From the NCBI RefSeq assembly GCF_034627025.1, contig NZ_CP141051.1, forward strand, positions 1 to 40,945: DNA of 40,945 bases. The letters run 5' to 3'. This document shows, piece after piece, positions 24,620-30,777 of this stretch. Below the pieces are notes generated by a model. That model saw nothing but the letters and a program-made list of their open reading frames with translations, had not been told where the DNA came from and made no database searches. Source of the DNA: Microvirga lotononidis. GTDB lineage: Bacteria; Pseudomonadota; Alphaproteobacteria; Rhizobiales; Beijerinckiaceae. How positions within the stretch are numbered: the first letter of the stretch is position 1; each line of letters opens with the position of its first letter. Made by a program: the position numbers and the translations under genes.

Positions 24620-24970
24620 TCATTCGGTTGGGAGCCCGGCACCACCCGAAAACTCGATCCGTTTACGAGATACGAGATAGGTGATGTTCGTCTCGCCTGA
24701 GGATGTCAGCACTTTAAGCAGAACCTTGTTTTTCTCTGTAGGGACCCAGCACCCCGTTGCCCCAAGCTCGGATTTCCCGCCCGACGCCCAATACATATCT
24801 AGCGCCTTCTGGCCTTTGCATTCACCTAGTGACGCTTCCGTATCCTGAAGCAGAAACACCGCCTCTTCGTCATCCGTGTCAAAACGAGGAATAGCAATTT
24901 TGCCGATGGTGCCGGCACTTGCGCTGGTCGTTATGAGAAGTCCGGCCAAAAAGGGGAGATATAATTTCAT
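24620..24970 (-). CDS. Small exported protein
   Basis: The 116-aa product has a signal peptide (LYLPFLAGLLITTSASA) and a small mature domain with two Cys (LGECKGQ and GATGCWVPT) that could form a disulfide. The family is not recognised. It lies convergent to the HGG-motif gene with a 14-nt gap. The base composition is a little AT-richer than that gene. A 16-bp repeated motif (25056-25071) lies about 86 nt upstream of its start. Confidence 0.7.
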   Translation of the reverse strand: MKLYLPFLAGLLITTSASAGTIGKIAIPRFDTDDEEAVFLLQDTEASLGECKGQKALDMYWASGGKSELGATGCWVPTEKNKVLLKVLTSSGETNITYLVSRKRIEFSGGAGLPTE

Positions 24971-25055
24971 GGGTCACTCTTTCTCGCGAGTGGCTAGCAG
25001 ACCTAAGTTCCCGAGTCGATGTGCTAGAGCCAAAGCGGGGATGATCGAGGCCCCC

Positions 25056-25071
25056 CTTCAGAAAACTTCAG
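25056..25071. repeat. CTTCAG-AAAA-CTTCAG motif, copy 1
   Basis: CTTCAGAAAACTTCAG, a direct repeat of CTTCAG with an AAAA spacer, occurs here and identically at 28924-28939. Both copies lie upstream of minus-strand genes, so a shared regulatory site is possible. Confidence 0.45.
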
Positions 25072-25097
25072 ATTGGCACCCGCTTCCCTATTGAAGA

Positions 25098-25123
25098 ATG
25101 TTAAAGGCGAGGGCGCCCTCGCC
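25098..25123 (-). terminator. Candidate terminator of the toxin-antitoxin operon
   Basis: GGCGAGGGCGCCCTCGCC (25106-25123) is a perfect palindrome giving a 7-bp stem with a GCGC loop. On the minus strand it is followed by TTTAACATT. It lies 137 nt after the stop of the zinc-protein gene. The T-run is short, so termination is only moderately supported. Confidence 0.4.
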
Positions 25124-25259
25124 TACAGGCCGTTCCTCACATGGATCGGCATTGGCCTTCTCATCCTCAGTTCGTTCCTATCCATGGAGGTGGTGAAGGA
25201 CGAATGGCTGGGAGATCGACGAGACAGAAGGGCCCCCGGTTTTAGAACTGGGCAGAGGA

Positions 25260-25526
25260 TCAAAAGCGGCGCGACGGCACCCAGCCATTGCCTCTACACT
25301 GAGGGCACTCTTTTGATACGTCGTGCCCTGTTCCCGAGCAGGTTGGGCAGGGCCGCCAGTCATCCGTTCCGATCCGGCTGGAGTAGACGCCAGAGCAGCG
25401 GATCATTCGTCCCTTGTGGTCTCGTGACCTCTCGGCGCATTGTTGGTTGATAGCAGTCACATTGAACCGCACTGAGCCGCACTTCGTACATGCCGCAACA
25501 GGCTTTGGCTTTAGTTGTGTTTCCAT
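25260..25526 (-). CDS. Zinc protein with DnaJ-type CxxCxGxG motifs
   Basis: This 88-aa protein has two metal-binding parts. The first is a zinc ribbon formed by CTKC (residues 13-17 area) with two later Cys. The second is a DnaJ-type finger with two exact CxxCxGxG motifs, CPTCSGTG and CPQCRGNG. There is no J-domain. DnaJ fingers bind unfolded protein and ribbons bind nucleic acid. The start ATG directly follows the toxin stop (TGAATG), so it is the third gene of the antitoxin-toxin operon. It could act as a chaperone-like third component. Confidence 0.8.
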   Translation of the reverse strand: METQLKPKPVAACTKCGSVRFNVTAINQQCAERSRDHKGRMIRCSGVYSSRIGTDDWRPCPTCSGTGHDVSKECPQCRGNGWVPSRRF

Positions 25527-25970
25527 TCAGTAGTCTTCCTCGTCGCGAGGAATGATGCGCTTGATGTTCGCATCCAGAGCCGTGATTGCGTCCCTAATTT
25601 TGTCGAAGAGCCTCGGCGGCAAGAAGCCGTAGTCGTATTTGTCCGGTCGATTGCGTGCGATTGGGTACAGGTCGTACCCGGGCCAGATGAATTCATTGAG
25701 TTCATCAAGGATGACCCACGAGGGGTCATTGTCCAAGCCTAGATGCTGCTTGACCCTTGGGGGGATCTCAATGCCACGATCCTCGTATTTGGGTTCGAGG
25801 TGGGTGATTGGCGCGACCGTGACTAGGGTCTGGCCAGCATCGGTTTTGCTAGCCAGAATGATTGCGCAGGGACGCTTCTTCTCCCCCTGTGTGCCTCCAG
25901 CGTCGAATTCATGGCTCCATAGGAACTCATAACAAACGACAAGACCGGGTTCAGGGGCAGGTAGCGGCAT
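25527..25970 (-). CDS. PemK/MazF-like toxin
   Basis: The 147-aa protein follows the MazF/PemK core: PGLVVCYEFLWSHEFDAGGT near the N-terminus, then GEKKRPCAIILASKTDAGQT and VTVAPITHLEP (the family's K-RP-hhh and PITS/T motifs). A Rhizobiales-type C-terminal extension follows, with LDELNEFIWPGYDLYPI. Family members are mRNA-cleaving toxins. It lies 14 nt after an antitoxin-type gene and is fused by TGAATG to the zinc-protein gene. Toxicity is inferred from fold pattern and pairing. Confidence 0.75.
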   Translation of the reverse strand: MPLPAPEPGLVVCYEFLWSHEFDAGGTQGEKKRPCAIILASKTDAGQTLVTVAPITHLEPKYEDRGIEIPPRVKQHLGLDNDPSWVILDELNEFIWPGYDLYPIARNRPDKYDYGFLPPRLFDKIRDAITALDANIKRIIPRDEEDY

Positions 25971-25984
25971 CCCAGCACTAAGTA

Positions 25985-26248
25985 TTAGTCATCCAGCAAT
26001 GCGTTTAGATACGCATGCCGTTCATCCATGGTCGTATTCTGGATCTCTTTAACCTTATCTTCCGTCAGATTGCCGACAAGAAGTACCTTGCGGGCTTTTG
26101 CCTTTAGGTACGCATACTCGGCAAACTCCTCTGGAGACAAGAAGAACCCAGCCGTTCGCCCATGATTAGTCACTTCTACAGGTTCCTTATGCACACTGTG
26201 CTGGAACTTCGCGATATTACGCGCGAATTCTGTTGCAGTTACACGCAT
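25985..26248 (-). CDS. Phd/YefM-type antitoxin
   Basis: This 87-aa protein begins RVTATEFARNIAKFQHSVHK and EPVEVTNHGRTAGFFLSPEE, the beta-strand and helix pattern of the Phd/YefM antitoxin DNA-binding domain. A helical C-terminal toxin-binding tail follows. Start 26248 has AAGGAGG 8 nt upstream and lies after the promoter; the longer frame from 26308 would run through the -10 and operator and is rejected. It should repress its own operon through the dyad at 26285-26299. Confidence 0.85.
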   Translation of the reverse strand: MRVTATEFARNIAKFQHSVHKEPVEVTNHGRTAGFFLSPEEFAEYAYLKAKARKVLLVGNLTEDKVKEIQNTTMDERHAYLNALLDD

Positions 26249-26280
26249 GTCACTAGCCTCCTTGCCGTGACGATGTGTGT

Positions 26281-26308
26281 AAAATACGCATTTTGCGTAA
26301 AAGTTCAA
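26281..26308 (-). promoter_or_regulatory. Promoter and operator of the toxin-antitoxin operon
   Basis: On the minus strand, TTGAAC (26308-26303) and TATTTT (26286-26281) are spaced by 16 bp. The spacer and the first bases of the -10 hold a perfect 6-3-6 dyad, TACGCA-TTT-TGCGTA (26285-26299). An operator lying between -35 and -10 is the usual arrangement for autoregulated antitoxins. Confidence 0.65.
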
Positions 26309-26562
26309 CCCTAATGTCGTGCGCCAGCGTGTTTATCTAGCTGGCGGCCGCTTTGGGAACGCGCCGGGCCCAGCGCGTCATCCACCGAAGCGGATCCCCT
26401 TATCCCTGGGGCCAAAGTGACCGGACCGACCGCGATTAGATGCCCAGCCTTAGCTGTCCCCCATCTCACGCCCGAGGCGGCTCGGCCGGAACCTATCTCA
26501 TCCTAGCTGCTGCATTCGGTCATGAACAGTCAGCCTCAGTAATCCCGAGAGTGCAGCCACAT
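26309..26562. other. Intergenic stretch without a supported gene
   Basis: The region between the toxin-antitoxin promoter and the first hairpin repeat shows no protein-like frame with a ribosome-binding site on either strand, and no strong dyad. GC content is high around 26340-26400. Confidence 0.45.
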
Positions 26563-26603
26563 CCCCGCCTGCGTGAACGATGGGCGGAGTGTGGTGAAGC
26601 GGG
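26563..26603 (+). repeat. Hairpin repeat, copy A
   Basis: First of five related copies in one orientation. Stem CCGCC/GGCGG encloses TGCGTGAACGATG and is followed by GAGTGTGGTGAAGCGGG. It lies 13 nt beyond the stop of the minus-strand gene at 26616. Confidence 0.6.
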
Positions 26604-26615
26604 ATTCAGGATGCT

Positions 26616-26849
26616 CTAGTCAGCCATACTCAGGGAAGCCACGATGGCGTGGCACTTGATGCTCGACGCCCTGTGGCGGTGGCATGCCTGTTGAAGCAGT
26701 TCAGCGGTCTCCGGCTGGCCATACCGCACCAACTCATCCGCTAGCATGGCCAAATGGGAGGCGAGTCTCTCCTGCACTTGAGCCATTTTCTCTAAGGTTG
26801 TCTTGTAGTCTGAGGCCGCCTGTCTCAACTCAGCCGCGGGGTCTTTCAT
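26616..26849 (-). CDS. Small coiled-coil hypothetical protein
   Basis: The 77-aa protein is fully helical: DPAAELRQAASDYKTTLEKM, then AQVQERLASHLAMLADELVR, ending with a His/Cys/Lys-rich helix. It is probably a soluble coiled coil, and the family is not recognised. GGAGG directly after the stop of the small membrane gene upstream provides its RBS, so the two are co-translated. Confidence 0.7.
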   Translation of the reverse strand: MKDPAAELRQAASDYKTTLEKMAQVQERLASHLAMLADELVRYGQPETAELLQQACHRHRASSIKCHAIVASLSMAD

Positions 26850-26860
26850 TCATGGCCTCC

Positions 26861-26998
26861 TTACCGCTGAGCCACTGTTAGCCTCGGGGACCACAGCGGT
26901 CGGAGAAGAGGCTCGGCAACAACCCCGCCAATGATGGCGAAGGAAGCCAAAACGAGCCCGATCCGGCCATAGAGCGCAATACGAACCTTCTGGGTCAT
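26861..26998 (-). CDS. 45-aa single-span membrane protein
   Basis: Minus-strand ATG 26998 opens 45 codons encoding TQKVRIALYGRIGLVLASFA followed by IIGGVVAEPLLRPLW and a polar tail, ending at TAA 26861. GGAGGG lies about 5 nt upstream of the start. The TAA runs directly into the GGAGG of the next gene. One membrane helix with basic N-terminus predicts an inner-membrane protein with its N-terminus inside. The tight coupling supports a real gene. Confidence 0.62.
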   Translation of the reverse strand: MTQKVRIALYGRIGLVLASFAIIGGVVAEPLLRPLWSPRLTVAQR

Positions 26999-27172
26999 CA
27001 AACCCTCCAGCCGTCATATGTAGCAAGTAACGTAAGGAGCGCGGTTCCGGTTGCCAATACGGCCACGTCGCCCCCTTGGTTGATTTATTTGACGTAGCTG
27101 GCGGCCTTCAGGCGAGAAGGAACCGCCTCCCAGGTGGGGACTTCCCTTGAGGAGCCTTGCACGGAGCGAAAA

Positions 27173-27349
27173 ATGGTTGGCAGCCCAGATCCACGGGATC
27201 CGAAACCGGACGATCCCATATTGCCGGACTCGGCTCCCTTACCTGAGCTTCCGGAGCTTGATCCCGTGCCCGAAGACGGCACCCCATCCGAGCATGGAGA
27301 TCCTGAGCCCGACGACGTGCCCTATGTTCCGCCGCCTGGCACGCAATAG
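27173..27349 (+). CDS. Proline/acid-rich small protein 1
   Basis: The 58-aa product consists almost entirely of Pro, Asp, Glu and small residues (DPKPDDPILPDSAPLPELPE). It is intrinsically disordered and acidic. GGAG lies 8 nt upstream of ATG 27173. It is the first of three consecutive Pro-rich genes. Such peptides are common in Methylobacteriaceae, with no known function. Confidence 0.6.
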   Translation: MVGSPDPRDPKPDDPILPDSAPLPELPELDPVPEDGTPSEHGDPEPDDVPYVPPPGTQ

Positions 27350-27363
27350 CTGGGAGAGCCGCG

Positions 27364-27612
27364 ATGTCTGACATCCCCTACCCAGATACGCCGCAGCCGG
27401 ACATTCCTGTTCTTCCGGAGCCTGACATGCCGACGCCAGTCCCCGAGGTCGAGCCTGATCCCAGCGAGGAGCCCGACTTGCCGCCAGAGTCGCTAGGAGA
27501 TGACGTCCCGAAGGTAGGCTTATGGAGCCTTGTGAGAACCCAGCAGGAGGTTATGCGTGATGTCAGATCCGCAACAGCCAGACGTTCCGTCTCCACCACC
27601 TCAGGTACCTAA
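27364..27612 (+). CDS. Proline/acid-rich small protein 2
   Basis: This 82-aa frame starts SDIPYPDTPQPDIPVLPEPD, continues with a Pro/Glu/Asp pattern, and then changes abruptly after PKVGLWSLVRTQQEV to a basic Ser/Thr tail. The tail overlaps the next gene by about 50 nt and may be a frameshifted or extended end. GGAGAG precedes the ATG. Membership of the same disordered family as its neighbours is clear from composition. Confidence 0.6.
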   Translation: MSDIPYPDTPQPDIPVLPEPDMPTPVPEVEPDPSEEPDLPPESLGDDVPKVGLWSLVRTQQEVMRDVRSATARRSVSTTSGT

Positions 27613-27808
27613 CGCGCCAGATCCCGGCCCTAATCCCGTCCTTCCTCCTGCTAGCCCTCCTAGCCTTCCAGGGAATGAGGAGCCTGGCGGCATTCCGCCG
27701 ACCGCTCCCGCGGAGGTCCCGAACCCTGGAGAGCCGCTAGGTGTTCCACCCACGACGCCCCAGGAGGTGCCGACCCGGCCACCCTCATTCCCTCAGCCAC
27801 GGCGATGA
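27560..27808 (+). CDS. Proline-rich small protein 3
   Basis: The 82-aa protein is built of Pro with Val, Glu and Asn: SDPQQPDVPSPPPQVPNAPD, then a PPTAPAEVPNPGEPLGVPPT repeat. The spacing of VP/EVP steps suggests a polyproline-type extended rod. AGGAGG lies 9 nt before ATG 27560. It is followed 13 nt after its stop by hairpin repeat copy B. Confidence 0.62.
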   Translation: MSDPQQPDVPSPPPQVPNAPDPGPNPVLPPASPPSLPGNEEPGGIPPTAPAEVPNPGEPLGVPPTTPQEVPTRPPSFPQPRR

Positions 27809-27820
27809 GCAGAGCCGCAT

Positions 27821-27859
27821 CCCACCCGCGTCAGCAGATAGCGGGGTGTGGTGTAGCGG
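27821..27859 (+). repeat. Hairpin repeat, copy B
   Basis: Stem CCCGC/GCGGG encloses GTCAGCAGATA and is followed by GTGTGGTGTAGCGG. It lies between the third Pro-rich gene and the convergent receiver gene. Confidence 0.65.
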
Positions 27860-27924
27860 CATGGATTACCTAAAGTCCCTGCCTGGGCCGACCGTAGGCG
27901 GAAATAAGCGATGTGGCACAGTCA

Positions 27925-28299
27925 CTAATGATAGGTCACAAGAGGTGACGCCATGAGCTGGACCGCAACGAGAAAGGCTCGTGCGCCAAAGGGCTTGGGA
28001 AGCACGAAACTACGCTTCCCCTGCTTTGATCGGCTCTTGTCGTGAGAAGGTATGAATACAACGGGCAATCCTGGACACAAGCGACGGGCGTCTCTCGCTA
28101 GCTGCCACCCATCGAGGTTCGGAAGGCGAACCTCGGTCACAAGGAGGTTCGCGGCGCAGGTATCCTTCAGGTCGGCCAGTGCCGCCTCACCGTTTTCGTA
28201 TCCGATGACTTTGTAGCCAACCTCTTCCAAGACAGCACGAAGCGTGTCTCGTACAGCACCATCGGGATCAACAAGTAGAACAGTAGGTGCGGAACTCAT
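27925..28299 (-). CDS. Degenerate CheY-like receiver lacking the phospho-Asp
   Basis: This 124-aa protein is a single receiver domain (PTVLLVDPDGAVRDTL, then YKVIGYENGEAALADL and FVLPKPFGARAFL). The conserved Lys (102) is kept. The residue at the phosphorylation site is Glu56 in LLVTEVRLPNLDG, where receivers have Asp. One acidic-pocket position is Pro12, and the usual Thr/Ser position reads P84. It therefore cannot be a normal phospho-switch and may be locked in an active-like state. It has no output domain. It lies convergent to the Pro-rich cluster. Confidence 0.85.
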   Translation of the reverse strand: MSSAPTVLLVDPDGAVRDTLRAVLEEVGYKVIGYENGEAALADLKDTCAANLLVTEVRLPNLDGWQLARDARRLCPGLPVVFIPSHDKSRSKQGKRSFVLPKPFGARAFLVAVQLMASPLVTYH

Positions 28300-28345
28300 G
28301 CTAGGATAAGAGGCGACAGGCTAAGTTGGATCCTTCGCCTCTCAG

Positions 28346-28385
28346 CCCCGCCGTATCAGCGGCAGATGGGGTGTGGGGAAGCGGG
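28346..28385 (+). repeat. Hairpin repeat, copy C
   Basis: Nested stems CCCC/GGGG and GCCG/CGGC are followed by TGTGGGGAAGCGGG. It sits between the start of the receiver gene and the stop of the 68-aa gene at 28420. The stem bases differ from copies B and E but pairing is kept. Confidence 0.6.
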
Positions 28386-28419
28386 CTGGCTGATTGCTGA
28401 GGCGACCAAGGACAGTCGA

Positions 28420-28626
28420 CTAGCTGGATGGCCCATGCGCCTTGTTGGAACCACTCTTGGTATCGAGCCGGGATTGGTTACGAACCACTCTGTCCCGATC
28501 CTCGGCCAGACTGTCCCAAGTCCTTGCCATTTCCACAAGCTGATTGCGCTGGTCCCCAGCGGGCATTTGTTGGGCTAGCGCTCTGCACTCTTGAGCGTGT
28601 TTTCGATATTCCGCAGCCGTTTTCAT
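28420..28626 (-). CDS. Conserved small helical protein (MKTAAEYRKHA type)
   Basis: The 68-aa product reads KTAAEYRKHAQECRALAQQM, then PAGDQRNQLVEMARTWDSLA. This is a very common stand-alone peptide in Methylobacterium, Microvirga and Bradyrhizobium genomes, with conserved YR-HA-ECR-LA and LL-MA-TW-LA spacing. It forms an amphipathic helical hairpin; function unknown. Useful as a taxonomic hint. Confidence 0.78.
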   Translation of the reverse strand: MKTAAEYRKHAQECRALAQQMPAGDQRNQLVEMARTWDSLAEDRDRVVRNQSRLDTKSGSNKAHGPSS

Positions 28627-28677
28627 GGTTCTCTATGGTGCTCATTCATGCGCGGCCATTTAGCCACGCCAGAGCGC

Positions 28678-28902
28678 CTAAGCAACCTGGAAAGCTCTGC
28701 GGGCTCTCTCCCGGATCTCGTCCAGTTCGTCTTGGAGGGAATTAAGCTGCCCTTCCACCTCCTCAAATGAGGAGCACTCCGGCGTCATGTAAAGGCGCCC
28801 ATCCTCGCCCCGGGTGTAGCGCAGGAGGGCAACTCTGACGGATGCCGGATCGTCGGGAGTTCCCGGCCTGATATCCAACTCAAAGGCTCCGAACACGTGC
28901 AT
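28678..28902 (-). CDS. Conserved small hypothetical protein (YxTPEC type)
   Basis: This 74-aa protein has GRLYMTPECSSFEEVEGQLN followed by SLQDELDEIRERARRAF. The phrase (Y-TPEC, E-E-I-L-DELD-LR-ARR-F) occurs in many small Hyphomicrobiales proteins of unknown function. The N-terminus is a beta-rich segment (FGAFELDIRPGTPDDPASVR). The second CTTCAG motif lies about 22 nt upstream of the start. Confidence 0.75.
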   Translation of the reverse strand: MHVFGAFELDIRPGTPDDPASVRVALLRYTRGEDGRLYMTPECSSFEEVEGQLNSLQDELDEIRERARRAFQVA

Positions 28903-28923
28903 GGACTCGTCTCCTCGTGGGTG

Positions 28924-28939
28924 CTTCAGAAAACTTCAG
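28924..28939. repeat. CTTCAG-AAAA-CTTCAG motif, copy 2
   Basis: Exact second copy of the 16-bp motif at 25056-25071, here 22 nt upstream of a minus-strand start. An inverted repeat GTTCCG/CGGAAC (28940-28959) lies next to it, further upstream. Confidence 0.45.
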
Positions 28940-29052
28940 TTCCGAACTGGTACGGAACCGCTTCCGGATCGGTGGGGCTGCTAAGGAATGCTAAGGTTGC
29001 TAGGAACCTGACGAAACCTGACATCAGCCTTAAAGCGTAACCGCATTCCGGA

Positions 29053-29088
29053 CCCGCGTCAGCGGATGGCGGGGTGTGGTGGAGCGGC
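29053..29088 (+). repeat. Hairpin repeat, copy D
   Basis: Stem CCCGC/GCGGG encloses GTCAGCGGATG and is followed by GTGTGGTGGAGCGG. It lies in the 400-bp gap between the divergent genes at 28902 and 29302. The rest of that gap holds a doubled ATCGGGTGA phrase but no gene I can support. Confidence 0.65.
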
Positions 29089-29301
29089 GTTCCTCACTCG
29101 GTTTCCGTCACCGGATTTGCTCTCTGGGTGAGAGTATCGGGTGATCCCCTATAAGTTACCAAGGGGGAAATCGGGTGAGCATTTCGGGTTTCCGGTCTTT
29201 ACCCGAAGACTCGCGAAATTTGGGCCACGTCCATATTCGAGCTCTGGTTCCTTGCATCGCCCTAGCGACAATCATCCTCACGTGGTGAGGAGGCCCATGC
29301 C

Positions 29302-29622
29302 ATGGAAGTTTTCTACGAAGTCGAGGATCTGAAGCGCTACCGCACTCGAAAGCGGAAGCAGCGGGAGTATCAGGCAGCCTATAGGGAGCGCCTCAAGGAT
29401 GACGGCGCCCCGGATCGGGAGGATATTGCCGCCGCATTCCTGCGGGGATTGCTGAAGCTGTGGGCCGTCGCCCCGGACAATGCCAGCGACTTCAAGGAAC
29501 GCATCCTGGACGACATGGGGCGCGGCCGCTTCAGTCGGGAACAGGCCTCGAAGGTGCTGGATGGGATGATCGAGCGAGAGCGGGAGCGGATCAGGCGAGC
29601 AAAGAAGCGAGAGGAGGGCTGA
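29302..29622 (+). CDS. Hypothetical basic helical protein
   Basis: The 106-aa product is very basic at both ends (KRYRTRKRKQREYQAAYRER and RERERIRRAKKREEG), with an amphipathic middle (AAAFLRGLLKLWAVAPDNAS, then FKERILDDMGRGRFSREQAS). A DNA- or RNA-binding role is plausible from charge alone. AGGAGG lies 8 nt before the ATG. The gene is convergent with the pair at 29665-30371. Confidence 0.65.
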   Translation: MEVFYEVEDLKRYRTRKRKQREYQAAYRERLKDDGAPDREDIAAAFLRGLLKLWAVAPDNASDFKERILDDMGRGRFSREQASKVLDGMIERERERIRRAKKREEG

Positions 29623-29664
29623 TGCCTCTCCTCTGTCCCTGGATGGCCCTGGGGCGGCGTCCGG

Positions 29665-30060
29665 TCAGTTGACCCGCTCTCCAGGCTTGGGGCCAGAGAC
29701 GTCCGCCATAAGCCTCTGAATAGTGGCGAGGCGTCGCTCCTCCTCGGCATTCTTCGGGGCGCGACCGACGGCCAGCTCCAACTCGCTGATCATCTCGCCG
29801 AAGATGTCGACCGCGTATTTTCTCGTGTGTTCCCTGAGGTTGTCGGGAAGCTGCTTGAGCTTCTCGTCGATGCTGTGGCTCACCCACGTGAGATGCTGCT
29901 GGACGCCCTCGGTGCCGGACTTCTCCTCGAGAACCTTCCGGTAGACCAGGGCAAAGAGAGCGTACTTCATGCCCGCCTCGATCAGCTTCAGCCGCGTGGT
30001 CTTGTCTGTGGGGGAGGCAGACTTGGGGTCCCGCTTCGGGATCACGTTCTCCATGCTCAT
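29665..30060 (-). CDS. Hypothetical helical protein, second of a coupled pair
   Basis: The 131-aa product is helical and polar: KTTRLKLIEAGMKYALFALV, then a Leu/Asn-rich middle (DEKLKQLPDNLREHTRKYAV) and EEERRLATIQRLMADVSG. No domain is recognised. ATG 30060 overlaps the upstream stop as ATGA, so it is translationally coupled to the 104-aa protein and probably interacts with it. The longer reading from 30075 is rejected for that reason. Confidence 0.68.
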   Translation of the reverse strand: MSMENVIPKRDPKSASPTDKTTRLKLIEAGMKYALFALVYRKVLEEKSGTEGVQQHLTWVSHSIDEKLKQLPDNLREHTRKYAVDIFGEMISELELAVGRAPKNAEEERRLATIQRLMADVSGPKPGERVN

Positions 30061-30371
30061 GCCTTCTCCGGCCAATTGGTCTTCGCGGCCTGGTGCAGGC
30101 GTCCAATCTGGTACGCGGTGAAGTCCTTGCCTGCTTCGGCATTGGCGCCGGGGTGCTCATCAAGGACGGTCTCGATGTAGGTTCCCAGCCTGTCCAGGTA
30201 ACGCTCCGCCTTCTGAAGCTTTGTCTCCGGGGATGGGCCTGGGAGCTCGGCCACAAACTTCGTTGCCAATGCATTCGTGCTCACGAGGATCTCTTCCAGG
30301 ACGATGAAATGAGCTTCAAGCTCGTCTTCCGTCAGGATGGGCGGTTCGGTGATTGTAGGCGTCTCGGGCAT
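30057..30371 (-). CDS. Hypothetical helical protein, first of a coupled pair
   Basis: This 104-aa protein has an acidic Pro/Thr-rich start and then three helices: EDELEAHFIVLEEILVSTNA, ETKLQKAERYLDRLGTYIET and DFTAYQIGRLHQAAKTNW. No family is recognised. It is followed by an ATGA-coupled gene on the same strand. Confidence 0.66.
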   Translation of the reverse strand: MPETPTITEPPILTEDELEAHFIVLEEILVSTNALATKFVAELPGPSPETKLQKAERYLDRLGTYIETVLDEHPGANAEAGKDFTAYQIGRLHQAAKTNWPEKA

Positions 30372-30420
30372 GAATGGCTTTTCCTCTGGTTGATCGGTTT
30401 GGCGAATAGCGAAACCTCAT

Positions 30421-30460
30421 CCCTGCCTGCGCTAGCAGAGGCAGGGTGTGGTGTAGCGGG
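30421..30460 (+). repeat. Hairpin repeat, copy E
   Basis: The most complete copy: CCCTGCC pairs with GGCAGGG (7 bp), with an inner TGC/GCA stem, followed by TGTGGTGTAGCGGG. It lies 22 nt beyond the stop of the minus-strand gene at 30482. Confidence 0.68.
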
Positions 30461-30481
30461 GGTGATGGGTTAAGGGGTGGG

Positions 30482-30703
30482 TTAAGCCTTGCACGGCGTC
30501 TTGTCCTTGTGCGCTGCCCTCCATGCCGCCTGCCCTCCTGGCAGCCTAATGACCACGCATCCGCCCGGCAGGTGGTCGATGATGTACCTCAAGGTGGAGA
30601 GCGGCTCGTCCTGTGCCGGCTCTTTCAGGACGAGGTGCCCGTACTTTTCGGGGAAGACCTCTGCCAGCATTTCCGGTGGCCAGTAGTGCTCAATCGGGGT
30701 CAT
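30482..30703 (-). CDS. Hypothetical 73-aa protein
   Basis: The protein reads TPIEHYWPPEMLAEVFPEKY, then STLRYIIDHLPGGCVVIRLP and a basic end. It is a small alpha/beta protein with no recognised family. GGAGG lies 4 nt before ATG 30703. It is separated from the initiator-like gene upstream by the terminator at 30727-30745, so it has its own promoter or relies on readthrough. Confidence 0.65.
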   Translation of the reverse strand: MTPIEHYWPPEMLAEVFPEKYGHLVLKEPAQDEPLSTLRYIIDHLPGGCVVIRLPGGQAAWRAAHKDKTPCKA

Positions 30704-30726
30704 GACCTCCCTCCTCTTCCCTGCTC

Positions 30727-30745
30727 AAAAAGGGCGTTCGCGCCC
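30727..30745 (-). terminator. Intrinsic terminator after the initiator-like gene
   Basis: On the minus strand GGGCG-CGAA-CGCCC is followed directly by TTTTT (30731-30727). This is a compact factor-independent terminator placed about 90 nt after the stop of the gene ending at 30837, with the iterons in between. Confidence 0.8.
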
Positions 30746-30764
30746 GCTCCGCGCAGCGGAGCGG
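30744..30764. repeat. 9-bp inverted repeat beside the iterons
   Basis: CCGCTCCGC and GCGGAGCGG flank GCA, a perfect 9-3-9 dyad between the terminator and the iteron array. It may stabilise the mRNA end or act as a protein site in the putative origin. Confidence 0.5.
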
Positions 30765-30777
30765 AATATCTGACTTT

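Noticed and set aside
25073..25450. 125-aa plus-strand frame with a hydrophobic stretch
   Set aside because: The stretch PFLTWIGIGLLILSSFLS is suggestive, but there is no start codon with a ribosome-binding site and the second half overlaps the zinc-protein gene antisense.
26563..30460. tRNA-like elements at the hairpin repeats
   Set aside because: The tail resembles part of a D-arm by eye, but no cloverleaf, T-loop or CCA end can be formed.
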